A stretch of DNA of 64,000 nucleotides from positions 1 through 64,000 of the forward strand of contig CALUEY010000003.1 of assembly GCA_944319915.1 (NCBI GenBank), given 5' to 3'. The DNA is from an uncultured Prevotella sp. (GTDB lineage: Bacteria > Bacteroidota > Bacteroidia > Bacteroidales > Bacteroidaceae). The position numbers were made by a program, and so were the translations under genes. Below the pieces are notes generated by a model. The model ran no database searches. It worked only from the letters and a program-made list of their open reading frames with translations, and had not been told where the DNA came from. Positions 7,031 to 14,476 of this stretch are shown here, in pieces; positions within the stretch are counted from its first letter, which is position 1, and each line of letters begins with the position of its first letter.

Positions 7031-8710
7031 CTATGGCAGCTCTTCGGGCAGCTTGTCTACGTTGTATGTGAAGCTGTCGAACGCGGCGGAGCCTCCGTTG
7101 CCCCTCGTGTTGTAGCAGAAGAGGCCGAGCCTTACGCCCTTCCAGTAGCCGTCGCGCATGGCAAACGGCTCGCCTGCGGGCAGGAAGTGGGTGCCGTCGA
7201 GGCTGTAGTAAAAGCGGTGTACGTTGGCCTTCATGTCGCTTGCCACTCGCAGGCTGGCCCTCTTGAAGCTGCCCCGCGCCACTATGGTGCGCTGCCCGCC
7301 GCACTCCACGGCTATGCCCTCGGCGCACAGCCCCACGGCCCTGAACTGCCTGCCCATGCAGAGCAGGCCGGCAAGGCAGCCGCCGGCGCTGTCGGCCAGC
7401 TCAACGGTGGTGGTGGCTGTGCCGCTGTATCCCATGGCCTTCTGCGTGAGCATGCCGCGGCAAAGGCGCAGGCTGTCGGCCCGGAGTGCGTGGAGCGTGA
7501 GCCAGCCCGGCCGCTCGCTGAGGCTCCATGCGCCGTCGGCGGGGTTGTGGCACCACTGCCACTGCGGCATCAGGGCCGACCGGCTGCTGCCCCGCCAGTA
7601 GAGCGCGGTGCCGTCGAAGGTGTCGCTCGCCTGCGGTAGCGAGGGCTTGGCCTGTGCTCCCGTGGCGGGCTTGGCGTGGCGGGCCACGGGCTCGCCTATG
7701 CCGTTGCCGTCGAGGTCGGTGCCTATCTGCGGCCATCCCTCGGCCCACTTCACGGGCTGAAGGTGGACTACGCGGCCCCTGGGGCCGGCCGACTGGAAGT
7801 GGTAGAACCACCACTGCCCGCCCGGCGTGTCGACGAGTGCGCCCTGGTGAGGCCCGTTCACGGGCGTCGAGCCTTGCTCGAGCACCACGCGCCGCTCGTA
7901 GGGGCCATATATGTTGCGCGAGCGCAGCACCGTTTGCCAGCCCCGCTCCACGCCGCCCTCGGGTATGCTCAGGTAGTAGTAGCCGCCCCGCTTTAGCCAT
8001 TTTGTGCCTTCGGCCACGGGGCCTTGGTACACGGTGCGGCCCTCGTCGAGCAGGCGCGAGCCGTCGGGCGCCATGCGGTGCACTATTATCGGGCCTGCGC
8101 CGTGGACGCTGTGGCCCAGGTAGGCCTGCCCGTCGTCATCCCAGAAAGGGCAGGGGTCTTCCCACTTCTCCACCTCCTTCACGCAGTGCAGCGGCGTCCA
8201 CGGGCCGCGCGCATCGGTGGCGGTGCTCATGAACAGACCCTCGTGGGGCGTGCAGAAGAACACAAAGAAGCGCCCGTCGTGCCATCGTATGCTTGGCGCC
8301 CAGGAGCCTCCGGCGTAGCGTTTGTTGCTGTCCCAGCCCGGGAAGCCGAAGCGGTCGTACACCTGGCTCACCACTGTCCAGTTCACCATGTCGTCTGATT
8401 CGAGCACCTGCATGCCTATGTAGTGGAAGTCGGAGGCCACCATGTAGTACTTCTGCCCCACGCGAATCACGTCGGGGTCGCTGTAGTCGGCGTTGAGCAC
8501 GGGGTTGGCGTAGGTGCCGTCGCCCAGGTCTCCCCATGCGGGGGCCTGCCCCGAGGCAGCCGTGGCGAGGGTGGCGGCAAGCGCTATGGTGGCAGCCGCC
8601 CTCCTTGCGGCCCCCCGGCGGGGCTGCCTTGCGGCCTGCCCTGCCGCCTTGTGGCGGTGCGCGGGCGCGGCGATGGGGGCCATAAGCCTAAAAAATATCC
8701 AAATCGACAT
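7031..8710 (-). CDS. GH43 glycosidase (arabinofuranosidase/xylosidase type), exported
   Basis: A 559-residue protein with an N-terminal export signal (hydrophobic ATIALAATLATAASG around residues 40-54), a five-bladed GH43 catalytic domain (about 65-350) and a C-terminal concanavalin-like lectin domain (about 355-555). The catalytic base candidate is Asp78 in NADYSDPD; the pKa-modulating Asp lies in WEDPCPFWDDDG and the proton donor Glu in LSIPEGGV. VNGPHQGALVD is a further family motif. Subfamily 12-like two-domain enzymes of this kind act on arabinose or xylose side chains, consistent with the XylE-type symporter nearby, though the exact substrate is open. ATG 8710 gives a basic N-terminus; ATG 8683 (550 residues) is an alternative. 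Converges on the sulfatase. Confidence 0.87.
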   Translation of the reverse strand: MSIWIFFRLMAPIAAPAHRHKAAGQAARQPRRGAARRAAATIALAATLATAASGQAPAWGDLGDGTYANPVLNADYSDPDVIRVGQKYYMVASDFHYIGMQVLESDDMVNWTVVSQVYDRFGFPGWDSNKRYAGGSWAPSIRWHDGRFFVFFCTPHEGLFMSTATDARGPWTPLHCVKEVEKWEDPCPFWDDDGQAYLGHSVHGAGPIIVHRMAPDGSRLLDEGRTVYQGPVAEGTKWLKRGGYYYLSIPEGGVERGWQTVLRSRNIYGPYERRVVLEQGSTPVNGPHQGALVDTPGGQWWFYHFQSAGPRGRVVHLQPVKWAEGWPQIGTDLDGNGIGEPVARHAKPATGAQAKPSLPQASDTFDGTALYWRGSSRSALMPQWQWCHNPADGAWSLSERPGWLTLHALRADSLRLCRGMLTQKAMGYSGTATTTVELADSAGGCLAGLLCMGRQFRAVGLCAEGIAVECGGQRTIVARGSFKRASLRVASDMKANVHRFYYSLDGTHFLPAGEPFAMRDGYWKGVRLGLFCYNTRGNGGSAAFDSFTYNVDKLPEELP

Positions 8711-8736
8711 ATTTTAATATAATTTGTTTGGCCATG

Positions 8737-8768
8737 TTGCGCAATGTCGGAAAAACGGCGTAACTTTA
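8737..8768 (+). promoter_or_regulatory. Promoter of the nucleoside kinase gene
   Basis: TTG (8737-8739), 21 bases, then TAACTTTA (8761-8768), one base off TAnnTTTG. The leader to the ATG at 8797 is about 25 bases. The interval is shared with the divergent GH43 gene, for which I see no clear box. Confidence 0.5.
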
Positions 8769-8796
8769 CGAACGTTAATCCTAAAAGACTTTCGTT

Positions 8797-10458
8797 ATGG
8801 AACAGATGCTGCAAATACGTTGCAAAAATAACAAAAAAACGCAGAACGTCAGAATAGGGAGCACACTTTCTGAGGTTTACGATGAATTGGGGCTGAACAT
8901 GGAGTACGGGCCCGTGAGCGCCAAGGTGAACAACCGCGTGGAGGGCATGCACTACCGCGTTTACAACAACAAGGACGTTGAGTTTCTCTCGCTGCGCTCC
9001 ACGTCGGGCTGGCGCGCTTACGTGCGCAGCCTCTTCTTCGTGCTCTGCAAGGCCGTCCACGACCTTTACCCCGAGGGAAAGGTGTATATCGACATACCCG
9101 TGTCCAACGGCTACTACTGCGACCTCAACATAGGCCACGACGTGAGCTACGACGACGTTGACCACCTGCGCGCCCGCATGCAGGAGATAATAGACATGGC
9201 GCTGCCCATCCACCGCCACGAGACAACCACCGAGGAGGCCATAGAGAAGTTCCGCGCGCTCGGCTCTAACTCGAAGGTTAAGCTGCTCGAAAGCGTTGGG
9301 AGCCTCTACACCACGTATTATGAGATAGACGGGTACGTGGACAACTACTACGGCACGGTGCTCACGAACACTGCCTACCTCCACCTCTTCGGGCTGGAGA
9401 AGTATTTCGACGGGCTGCTGCTGCGCATACCATCGATGGACGACCCCTCGCGCCTGGGCGAGTACCTCAAGCAAGACAAGCTCTTCGAGATATTCAAGGA
9501 GCACCACCGCTGGCAGCAGATTCTGGGCCTGCGCACCATAGGCGACCTCAACGGGGCCGTGGACCGGGGCCACGCCACGCAGCTCATAACCCTCTCGGAG
9601 GCGCTGCAGGAAAAGAAGATAGTGAACATAGCCGAGGACATAGCCGACCGCCGGGGCGTGAAGATGGTGCTCATAGCGGGCCCGTCGTCGAGCGGCAAGA
9701 CCACCACCTGCAAGCGGCTCTCCATACAGCTGCTGGCCAACGGGCTGCACCCCGTGCCGATATCGCTCGACGATTACTTCGTAGACCGCGAGCTTACGCC
9801 CAAGGACGACAAGGGCGACTACGACTTTGAGCACCTGCACGCGCTCAACCTCGACCTGCTCAACGAGCAGATGAACGCCCTCTTCAAGGGCGAGGAGGTG
9901 GAGCTGCCGCGCTATAACTTCCAGGCGGGGCGCAGCGAGAAGAGCGGCCGCAAGCTGCGCCTGCAGGGCAACGAGGTGCTCGTGGTGGAAGGCATCCACG
10001 CGCTCAACCCCGAGCTTACGGCCCGGATACCCGAACCGCTCATCTATCGCGTATACGCATCGGCGCTCACCACCATCCTGCTCGACTCGCACAACTACAT
10101 CCCTACCACCGACAACCGGCTGCTGCGCCGCATCATCCGCGACTACAAGTACCGCGCGGTGTCGGCCCGCGATACCATCCGCCGGTGGCCGTCGGTGCGC
10201 GCCGGCGAAAACAAGTGGATATTCCCGTTCCAGGAGAACGCCGACGCCATGTTCAACACAGCCATGCTCTTTGAGCTGGCTGTGCTCAAGACGCAGGCCG
10301 AGCCGCTGCTCGAACTGGTGCCCGAGAACGCCGACGAGTACAGCGAAGCCTACCGCCTGCTGAAGTTCCTCAAGTACATCAGGCCCATACCCAACCGCCA
10401 GGTGCCGTCGACGTCGCTGCTGCGCGAGTTCCTCGGGGGCAGCTCGTTCAAGTACTGA
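8797..10458 (+). CDS. TGS-domain nucleoside (uridine) kinase
   Basis: A 553-residue cytoplasmic protein with an N-terminal TGS-like domain (residues 1-65) and a ThrRS-like second region (about 70-230, with HRHETT at 139-144), followed by a uridine-kinase/phosphoribulokinase P-loop domain (about 285-500). The Walker A motif is GPSSSGKTTT (295-304), and SLDDYF shortly after is the conserved Asp-containing substrate motif. Length and domain order match the Bacteroidetes nucleoside kinase family, which joins synthetase-derived N-terminal domains to a kinase. The role is probably uridine/cytidine salvage; the meaning of the TGS part is not known. The gene stands alone and is followed by a 22-bp-period repeat array. 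Confidence 0.85.
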   Translation: MEQMLQIRCKNNKKTQNVRIGSTLSEVYDELGLNMEYGPVSAKVNNRVEGMHYRVYNNKDVEFLSLRSTSGWRAYVRSLFFVLCKAVHDLYPEGKVYIDIPVSNGYYCDLNIGHDVSYDDVDHLRARMQEIIDMALPIHRHETTTEEAIEKFRALGSNSKVKLLESVGSLYTTYYEIDGYVDNYYGTVLTNTAYLHLFGLEKYFDGLLLRIPSMDDPSRLGEYLKQDKLFEIFKEHHRWQQILGLRTIGDLNGAVDRGHATQLITLSEALQEKKIVNIAEDIADRRGVKMVLIAGPSSSGKTTTCKRLSIQLLANGLHPVPISLDDYFVDRELTPKDDKGDYDFEHLHALNLDLLNEQMNALFKGEEVELPRYNFQAGRSEKSGRKLRLQGNEVLVVEGIHALNPELTARIPEPLIYRVYASALTTILLDSHNYIPTTDNRLLRRIIRDYKYRAVSARDTIRRWPSVRAGENKWIFPFQENADAMFNTAMLFELAVLKTQAEPLLELVPENADEYSEAYRLLKFLKYIRPIPNRQVPSTSLLREFLGGSSFKY

Positions 10459-10542
10459 CGGGCTTGCCGGGCATCGCGGGGTGCATGGTTTTGTAATGAA
10501 ATTTGTGGCTTTGCGCAACTGTCTGTGCCTCAGGAGGTTGCA

Positions 10543-10621
10543 AAACGTGCCGTTTAGCAGTGCGGAACGGCACGTTTGGGAGGCCAAAACGGGCTGTTTC
10601 GCCGCGCGAAACAGCCCGTTT
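10543..10621. repeat. 79-bp four-unit array of 22-bp-period palindromes (copy A)
   Basis: Units AAACRNNNYGTTT start at 10543, 10565, 10587 and 10609, exactly 22 bases apart. Unit 4 is the exact reverse complement of unit 3, and unit 2 differs from the reverse complement of unit 1 by one base; units 3-4 with their flanks form an 18-bp perfect hairpin. The array is 85 bases after the kinase stop in the 326-base interval between converging genes. The rest of this interval holds GCCGCC-TT-GGCGGC (10633-10646) and the 15-base dyad GTAAACATTGTTTAC (10674-10688), but no gene. Confidence 0.85.
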
Positions 10622-10784
10622 TGTATTTCAATGCCGCCTTGGCGGCTTCCAGCCAAGGCTATTGTAAACATTGTTTACGGCTTTGCCTTGCCTATGCATG
10701 GCGCCAATCCATGTCTCAAAATTCGTGACCCGGAAATCGCGTTGGCGGCCGCTTGCAACTAAAAACTCGTAATTCCAGACTCCC

Positions 10785-11912
10785 TTATGGTATCATGGAG
10801 CGCAGCGAGGCGATGGAGAGAGGGTAGACAGGCACCGTTTCGGCGGCCTTTTCTATGCACGGCACCATGCGGCGGGCGCAGCTCTCGGCCCACGGGCGGA
10901 ACTCTGCCGGCGGCCTGTAAGTGGCGGCAAAGCTTACGAGGCGGCCCAGGTCGAAGTCGTGCGCCGTTATGCCCGCCCCGCAGCGGCAGGCGTCGTAAGC
11001 GTTGCAGTCTTGCTCTATGTGGGCTGGCACCATCAGTATGGGCTTGCCGAAGTACATCGCCTCGCACACCGACTCGAAGCCCGCCGTGGTGGCGTATGCC
11101 CGGCATGAGGCCAGCGAGCGGAGGAAGTCGTGGTCGTCGAGGCGGTGGAACTCGAGCGTGCCGTCCACCCTTGTCACCTTGGCCGCGCCGCGTTTGTCCC
11201 AGAAAAAGCGCAGCGGCACGTCCTTGTTTGCCTTGTGCCACTCCTCAATGGTGCGCGCAAATCCCGTGTTCAGCATGTATCCGTGCAGGTAGTCGCCTTG
11301 TTCCGGCTTCAGCCCGAACACCTCGCGGCGCAGCAGTGGCGGCATCACGGCTATGCGGCGGTCCTCGTCGTCGGCCATGGGGCGGAACGACAGGGCGAGC
11401 CGCTTGGCGGCCCCGAGGCTCGTTATCCGCGTGAAGAGGCGCAGCATGGCGAGGCTCAAGCGGCCCGTGCGCGGCAGCTTGAAGTCGCGGTGGAGGAATA
11501 GGTACTGGTGGCCGATGCTCACCTGCGGCACGGCCGGGCGGAAGAAGAAGTAAGTGATGCCCGTGAGCAGCTCGTAGAAGTTAACCACCAAGTCCACGTC
11601 GCCCGCCTCTATGCGCCTGTGCAGCATGGCCACGCTGCGGGCAAAGGCCGGCAGGCGCAGCACGTTGTAGGCCACGCTGCGCGGCAGGCTGCACCGCTTG
11701 TTGGCTGCGGTGGGCAGGAAGTTGGGGCTGTCGAAGAGCCTCACCGGCGCCTTTATGGCCCGCGTGAAGAATCCGGGCAGCTCGCGCGCGTTGCTCTTGC
11801 CCACCAAAACCTCGGCCACTTCGTGGCCCGCCGAGCGCAGCAGGGCCTCCATCGTGAGGGCCTGCGTAAGGTGTCCGCGGCCCTCGCCCTGCACAATGAA
11901 TAACACTCTCAT
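10785..11912 (-). CDS. MurG-like GT-B glycosyltransferase family protein
   Basis: A 375-residue protein of the GT-B fold family related to MurG/UDP-glycosyltransferases. The N-terminus MRVLFIVQGEGRGHLTQAL carries the Gly-rich acceptor-side loop, and the C-terminal half has TTAGFESVCEAMYFGKPILMVP, the typical nucleotide-sugar binding stretch (Gly-Phe-x-Ser, Glu-Ala, Gly-Lys-Pro). There is no signal peptide; HQYLFLHRDF and basic patches may place it at the membrane. The substrate is unknown; lipid or surface-polysaccharide glycosylation is a fair guess. It stands alone, reading into the interval with repeat copy A. Confidence 0.75.
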   Translation of the reverse strand: MRVLFIVQGEGRGHLTQALTMEALLRSAGHEVAEVLVGKSNARELPGFFTRAIKAPVRLFDSPNFLPTAANKRCSLPRSVAYNVLRLPAFARSVAMLHRRIEAGDVDLVVNFYELLTGITYFFFRPAVPQVSIGHQYLFLHRDFKLPRTGRLSLAMLRLFTRITSLGAAKRLALSFRPMADDEDRRIAVMPPLLRREVFGLKPEQGDYLHGYMLNTGFARTIEEWHKANKDVPLRFFWDKRGAAKVTRVDGTLEFHRLDDHDFLRSLASCRAYATTAGFESVCEAMYFGKPILMVPAHIEQDCNAYDACRCGAGITAHDFDLGRLVSFAATYRPPAEFRPWAESCARRMVPCIEKAAETVPVYPLSIASLRSMIP

Positions 11913-12052
11913 GTATCTATAACGTTTAAACCGTCGATATATTATGTCGGCTGCGGGGCCAGTGGCTGCCGGCGAGATGCCTGCTGCCCGCTTCCCGTTG
12001 CCCGGCGGTAAAGTTACTGCTGCCGTGTTAACTCAGTGTGTAGCCGGCGTTA

Positions 12053-12115
12053 AGAAGCTGTTTCGATTTTATCGACTGAGATAAATTCAACTTTGATAAA
12101 GTCAAAACAGCTTCT
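12053..12115. repeat. Long imperfect inverted repeat in the 11913-12248 interval
   Basis: Two 21-base arms (12053-12073 and 12095-12115) are complementary at 19 positions around a 21-base A/T-rich loop. The element is much richer in A/T than its surroundings. It lies between divergent genes (glycosyltransferase on - and YjbQ on +), so it is not a plain terminator; a miniature mobile element or a regulatory hairpin are both possible. Elsewhere in the 336-base interval there is a TAACTTTA box on the minus strand at 12009-12016 that could serve the glycosyltransferase. Confidence 0.6.
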
Positions 12116-12220
12116 AAAATGTGGTTGCGCGCCCGCTTTTGGGCGGCGCCCACGCCCATAGCGGGCGCATTTGGCCCATTTTTTAGACCCTGCGGAGCAT
12201 CGGCGTAACGCTTTTTTGAC

Positions 12221-12228
12221 TAATTTTG
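12221..12228 (+). promoter_or_regulatory. -7 box before yjbQ
   Basis: TAATTTTG, a full TAnnTTTG match, 21 bases before the ATG at 12249. No TTG at the ideal distance. Confidence 0.5.
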
Positions 12229-12248
12229 CAGCCGCAAAATAAGCGACC

Positions 12249-12680
12249 ATGAATATAATGCAGACTGAAATAAGGCTTGCGCCCCGCCCGAGGGGCTTCC
12301 ACCTCGTCACACGCGAGGTGCTGGCGCAACTGCCGCCGCTGCCACGCTGCGGCCTCGTCAACCTCTTCGTGAAGCACACTTCGTGCGGCATCTGCACGGG
12401 CGAGAATGCCGACCCCGACGTGCGCCGCGACATGGAGGCCGTGTTCAACCGCATCGTGCCTGAGGGGCGGCCCGAATATACCCACACGCTCGAAGGACCC
12501 GACGATATGCCAGCCCACGCCAAGTCGGCCATGGTGGGAGTGAGCCTCACGCTGCCCGTAAGCGGCGGGCGGCTCAACCTCGGCACGTGGCAGGGCATAT
12601 ACCTCTGCGAGTTCCGCAACCACGGCGGGCCGCGCACGCTCGTCGCCACAGTTGTGGGGGAAGGGGACGGCGATGAATAG
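12249..12680 (+). CDS. yjbQ: YjbQ/UPF0047 family protein
   Basis: A 143-residue cytoplasmic protein of the YjbQ (UPF0047) family. Family motifs are clear: FVKHTSCGICTGENADPDV in the middle, EGPDDMPAHAKSAMVG, and LGTWQGIYLCEFRNHGGPRT at the end; the conserved His/Cys and His-Ala-Lys residues form the putative metal/active site. Members show weak thiamine-phosphate synthase activity and can rescue thiE mutants, but the physiological role remains unsettled. The stop overlaps the following EamA gene by eight bases, so the two are probably co-translated. Confidence 0.88.
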   Translation: MNIMQTEIRLAPRPRGFHLVTREVLAQLPPLPRCGLVNLFVKHTSCGICTGENADPDVRRDMEAVFNRIVPEGRPEYTHTLEGPDDMPAHAKSAMVGVSLTLPVSGGRLNLGTWQGIYLCEFRNHGGPRTLVATVVGEGDGDE

Positions 12681-13575
12681 CTCGCTGAAGGGGGCCGTAT
12701 GCGGCGTCACAGCCGCCGTGGCCTATGGCACCAACCCGCTCTTCTCGCTCAACCTGTATGCCCGGGGCATGGATGTGGAGTCGGTGCTCTTCTACCGTTT
12801 CGCCATCGCCGCGCTCGTGCTGGGGGCTGCCTTGCTGCTCTCGGGCCACAGTCTTGCCGTGAGCCGCCGCCAGATGGCCACGCTCGTGCCGGCCGGACTG
12901 GTGTTCGCCATCTCTTCGCAGACGCTCTACCAGAGCTTCCTTTACATGGATGCGGGCGTGGCTTGCTCCATCCTGTTCATCTATCCCATACTCGTGGCGG
13001 TGATAATGACGCTCTTCTTCCATGAGCGGGCGTCGCTGCTTACCTACGGTTGCATCGCGCTGGCCACTGCCGGCATAGCCATGCTCTACCAGGGCGACGG
13101 CTCCGGAGCCCTCAGCACAGTGGGGCTGCTGCTCGTGGTGGCCTCTTCGCTGGCCTACGCCGTCTACATCGTGGGCGTCGACCACTCCGCCCTGCGCACC
13201 GTGCCGTCGGCCCGCATGACGTTCTGGGTGCTCGCCTCGGGGGCAGTGCTGTTCTTTGCGCTCACCGGCTTCGGCCTCAGGCTCAGCCCGGTGGGTGCCG
13301 ACGCCGCCTCGGTGGCCAACGTGCTGGGCGTGGCCCTCGTGCCTACAATAATCCCGATACTGTTCATCAACATCGCGATAAAGAACGTGGGGCCTACTTA
13401 CAGCGCCATCATCGGTGCGCTTGAGCCGGTCACCGCGCTCGCCATAGGGGCTGCAGTGTTTGGCGAGCACATCACCGGGCGCATAGCGCTCGGCGCGCTC
13501 ATGATTCTCGTTGCGGTGACGCTGATAGTGGCTCGCCCCTTGCTGCGCCGCATTCCGCTGCGCCGCAGGGCCTGA
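12673..13575 (+). CDS. EamA/DMT-family transporter
   Basis: A 300-residue inner-membrane protein with ten predicted TM segments in two EamA repeats (about residues 5-135 and 145-285). Features include AVAYGTNPLFSLNLYARGM in the first segment and the strongly conserved SAIIGALEPVTALAIGAAVFGE of the ninth/tenth segments. Drug/metabolite transporters of this type usually export amino acids or small metabolites; the substrate is not predictable. I use the ATG at 12673, which overlaps yjbQ by eight bases, rather than an upstream in-frame ATG at 12652 that would add seven charged residues inside yjbQ. Confidence 0.85.
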   Translation: MNSSLKGAVCGVTAAVAYGTNPLFSLNLYARGMDVESVLFYRFAIAALVLGAALLLSGHSLAVSRRQMATLVPAGLVFAISSQTLYQSFLYMDAGVACSILFIYPILVAVIMTLFFHERASLLTYGCIALATAGIAMLYQGDGSGALSTVGLLLVVASSLAYAVYIVGVDHSALRTVPSARMTFWVLASGAVLFFALTGFGLRLSPVGADAASVANVLGVALVPTIIPILFINIAIKNVGPTYSAIIGALEPVTALAIGAAVFGEHITGRIALGALMILVAVTLIVARPLLRRIPLRRRA

Positions 13576-13641
13576 CGGGCTTGCAGCGGGGCATTGGCCG
13601 CGCCGCCGGCGTATGCCCGGCTGGCATATATATAATGTAAG

Positions 13642-14175
13642 ATGAGGAAACTTCGCACTATAGAGATGGCCCGCCTGAGCGTCAGTGAGTTCAAGGAGGC
13701 CGAGAAGATGCCGCTCGTCGTGGTGCTCGACGACGTGCGGTCGATGTACAACGTGGGCAGCGTGTTCCGCACTGGCGACGCCTTCCGCATAGAGGCGGTG
13801 TGCCTCTGCGGCATCAGCGCCACGCCCCCGGGCACCGAGATTCACAAGACCGCCCTCGGCGCTGAGGACAGCGTGGAGTGGCGCTACTACGCCTCGGCCA
13901 CCGAGGCCGTGGCAGGGCTGCGCTCGGCGGGCTACGAGGTGCTTGCCGTGGAGCAGGCGGAGGGCAGCACAATGCTCCACCACTTCTGCCCCGAACGGGG
14001 CAGGCGGTATGCCGTTGTCTTTGGCAACGAGGTGAAAGGCGTGCGCCAGGAGGTGGTAGACCTGTGCGACGGGTGCCTCGAAATACCGCAGTTTGGCACG
14101 AAGCACTCCATGAACGTGTCTGTTACGGCGGGCATCGTGATGTATCACTTTGCCCGGAGCATGTTGCTCTGCTGA
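13642..14175 (+). CDS. TrmH/SpoU-family RNA 2'-O-methyltransferase
   Basis: A 177-residue SPOUT methyltransferase with the three SpoU motifs: DVRSMYNVGSVFRTGDAF (motif 1, with the catalytic-type Asn and Arg), VFGNEVKGV (motif 2) and LEIPQFGTKHSMNVSVTAG (motif 3), which together form the knotted SAM site. It has no extra N-terminal substrate domain, so it is closest to small TrmH/TrmL-like enzymes; whether it modifies tRNA or rRNA is not decided by sequence. It sits 66 bases after the EamA gene and ends before a palindromic terminator. Confidence 0.88.
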   Translation: MRKLRTIEMARLSVSEFKEAEKMPLVVVLDDVRSMYNVGSVFRTGDAFRIEAVCLCGISATPPGTEIHKTALGAEDSVEWRYYASATEAVAGLRSAGYEVLAVEQAEGSTMLHHFCPERGRRYAVVFGNEVKGVRQEVVDLCDGCLEIPQFGTKHSMNVSVTAGIVMYHFARSMLLC

Positions 14176-14202
14176 CGCTTCTGCCCTGCCTGCCGGATGT
14201 TT

Positions 14203-14236
14203 AAGGGGGCTGCGCACAGCTGTGCGCAGCCCCCTT
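14203..14236. terminator. 34-base perfect palindrome between converging genes
   Basis: A continuous palindrome with 17-base arms lies between the methyltransferase (+) and rubredoxin (-) stops; it is G/C-rich and lacks a T-run. It probably ends both transcripts. Confidence 0.65.
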
Positions 14237-14250
14237 GGCTTAGCTTCCTT

Positions 14251-14412
14251 TCAGTCTTCGGGCTTGAAGTCGTCCTTGCCCACGCCGCAGAGCGGGCATA
14301 CCCAGTCGTCTGGCAGGTCTTCAAACGCTGTTCCGGGGGCGATGCCGTTGTCAGGATCGCCGGCTGCGGGGTCGTAAACGTAGCCGCAGGTTTCGCAAAT
14401 GTACTTCTTCAT
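14251..14412 (-). CDS. Rubredoxin
   Basis: A 53-residue rubredoxin. Four iron ligands are visible as C6-E-T-C9-G-Y and C39-P-L-C42-G, with the usual [14 protein letters not shown] and [11 protein letters not shown] segments between them. Rubredoxins carry single electrons in the cytoplasm of anaerobes, often to superoxide reductase, rubrerythrin or nitric-oxide-reducing flavoproteins; none of those partners is in this window. The gene lies 64 bases downstream of the GT9 gene in the same direction and may share its transcript. Its small size makes it easy to miss. Confidence 0.93.
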   Translation of the reverse strand: MKKYICETCGYVYDPAAGDPDNGIAPGTAFEDLPDDWVCPLCGVGKDDFKPED

Positions 14413-14476
14413 GATGTTTGTATTTTAAGTTGGTTTATAGTGCCTTGCAAGGCTGTTGGCGCCCCGTGGCCGCGCC

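Noticed and set aside
8584..10671. A ~695-codon minus-strand frame opposite the nucleoside kinase.
   Set aside because: Shadow of the kinase gene; no promoter or motif, and it runs across the divergent promoter and repeat copy A.
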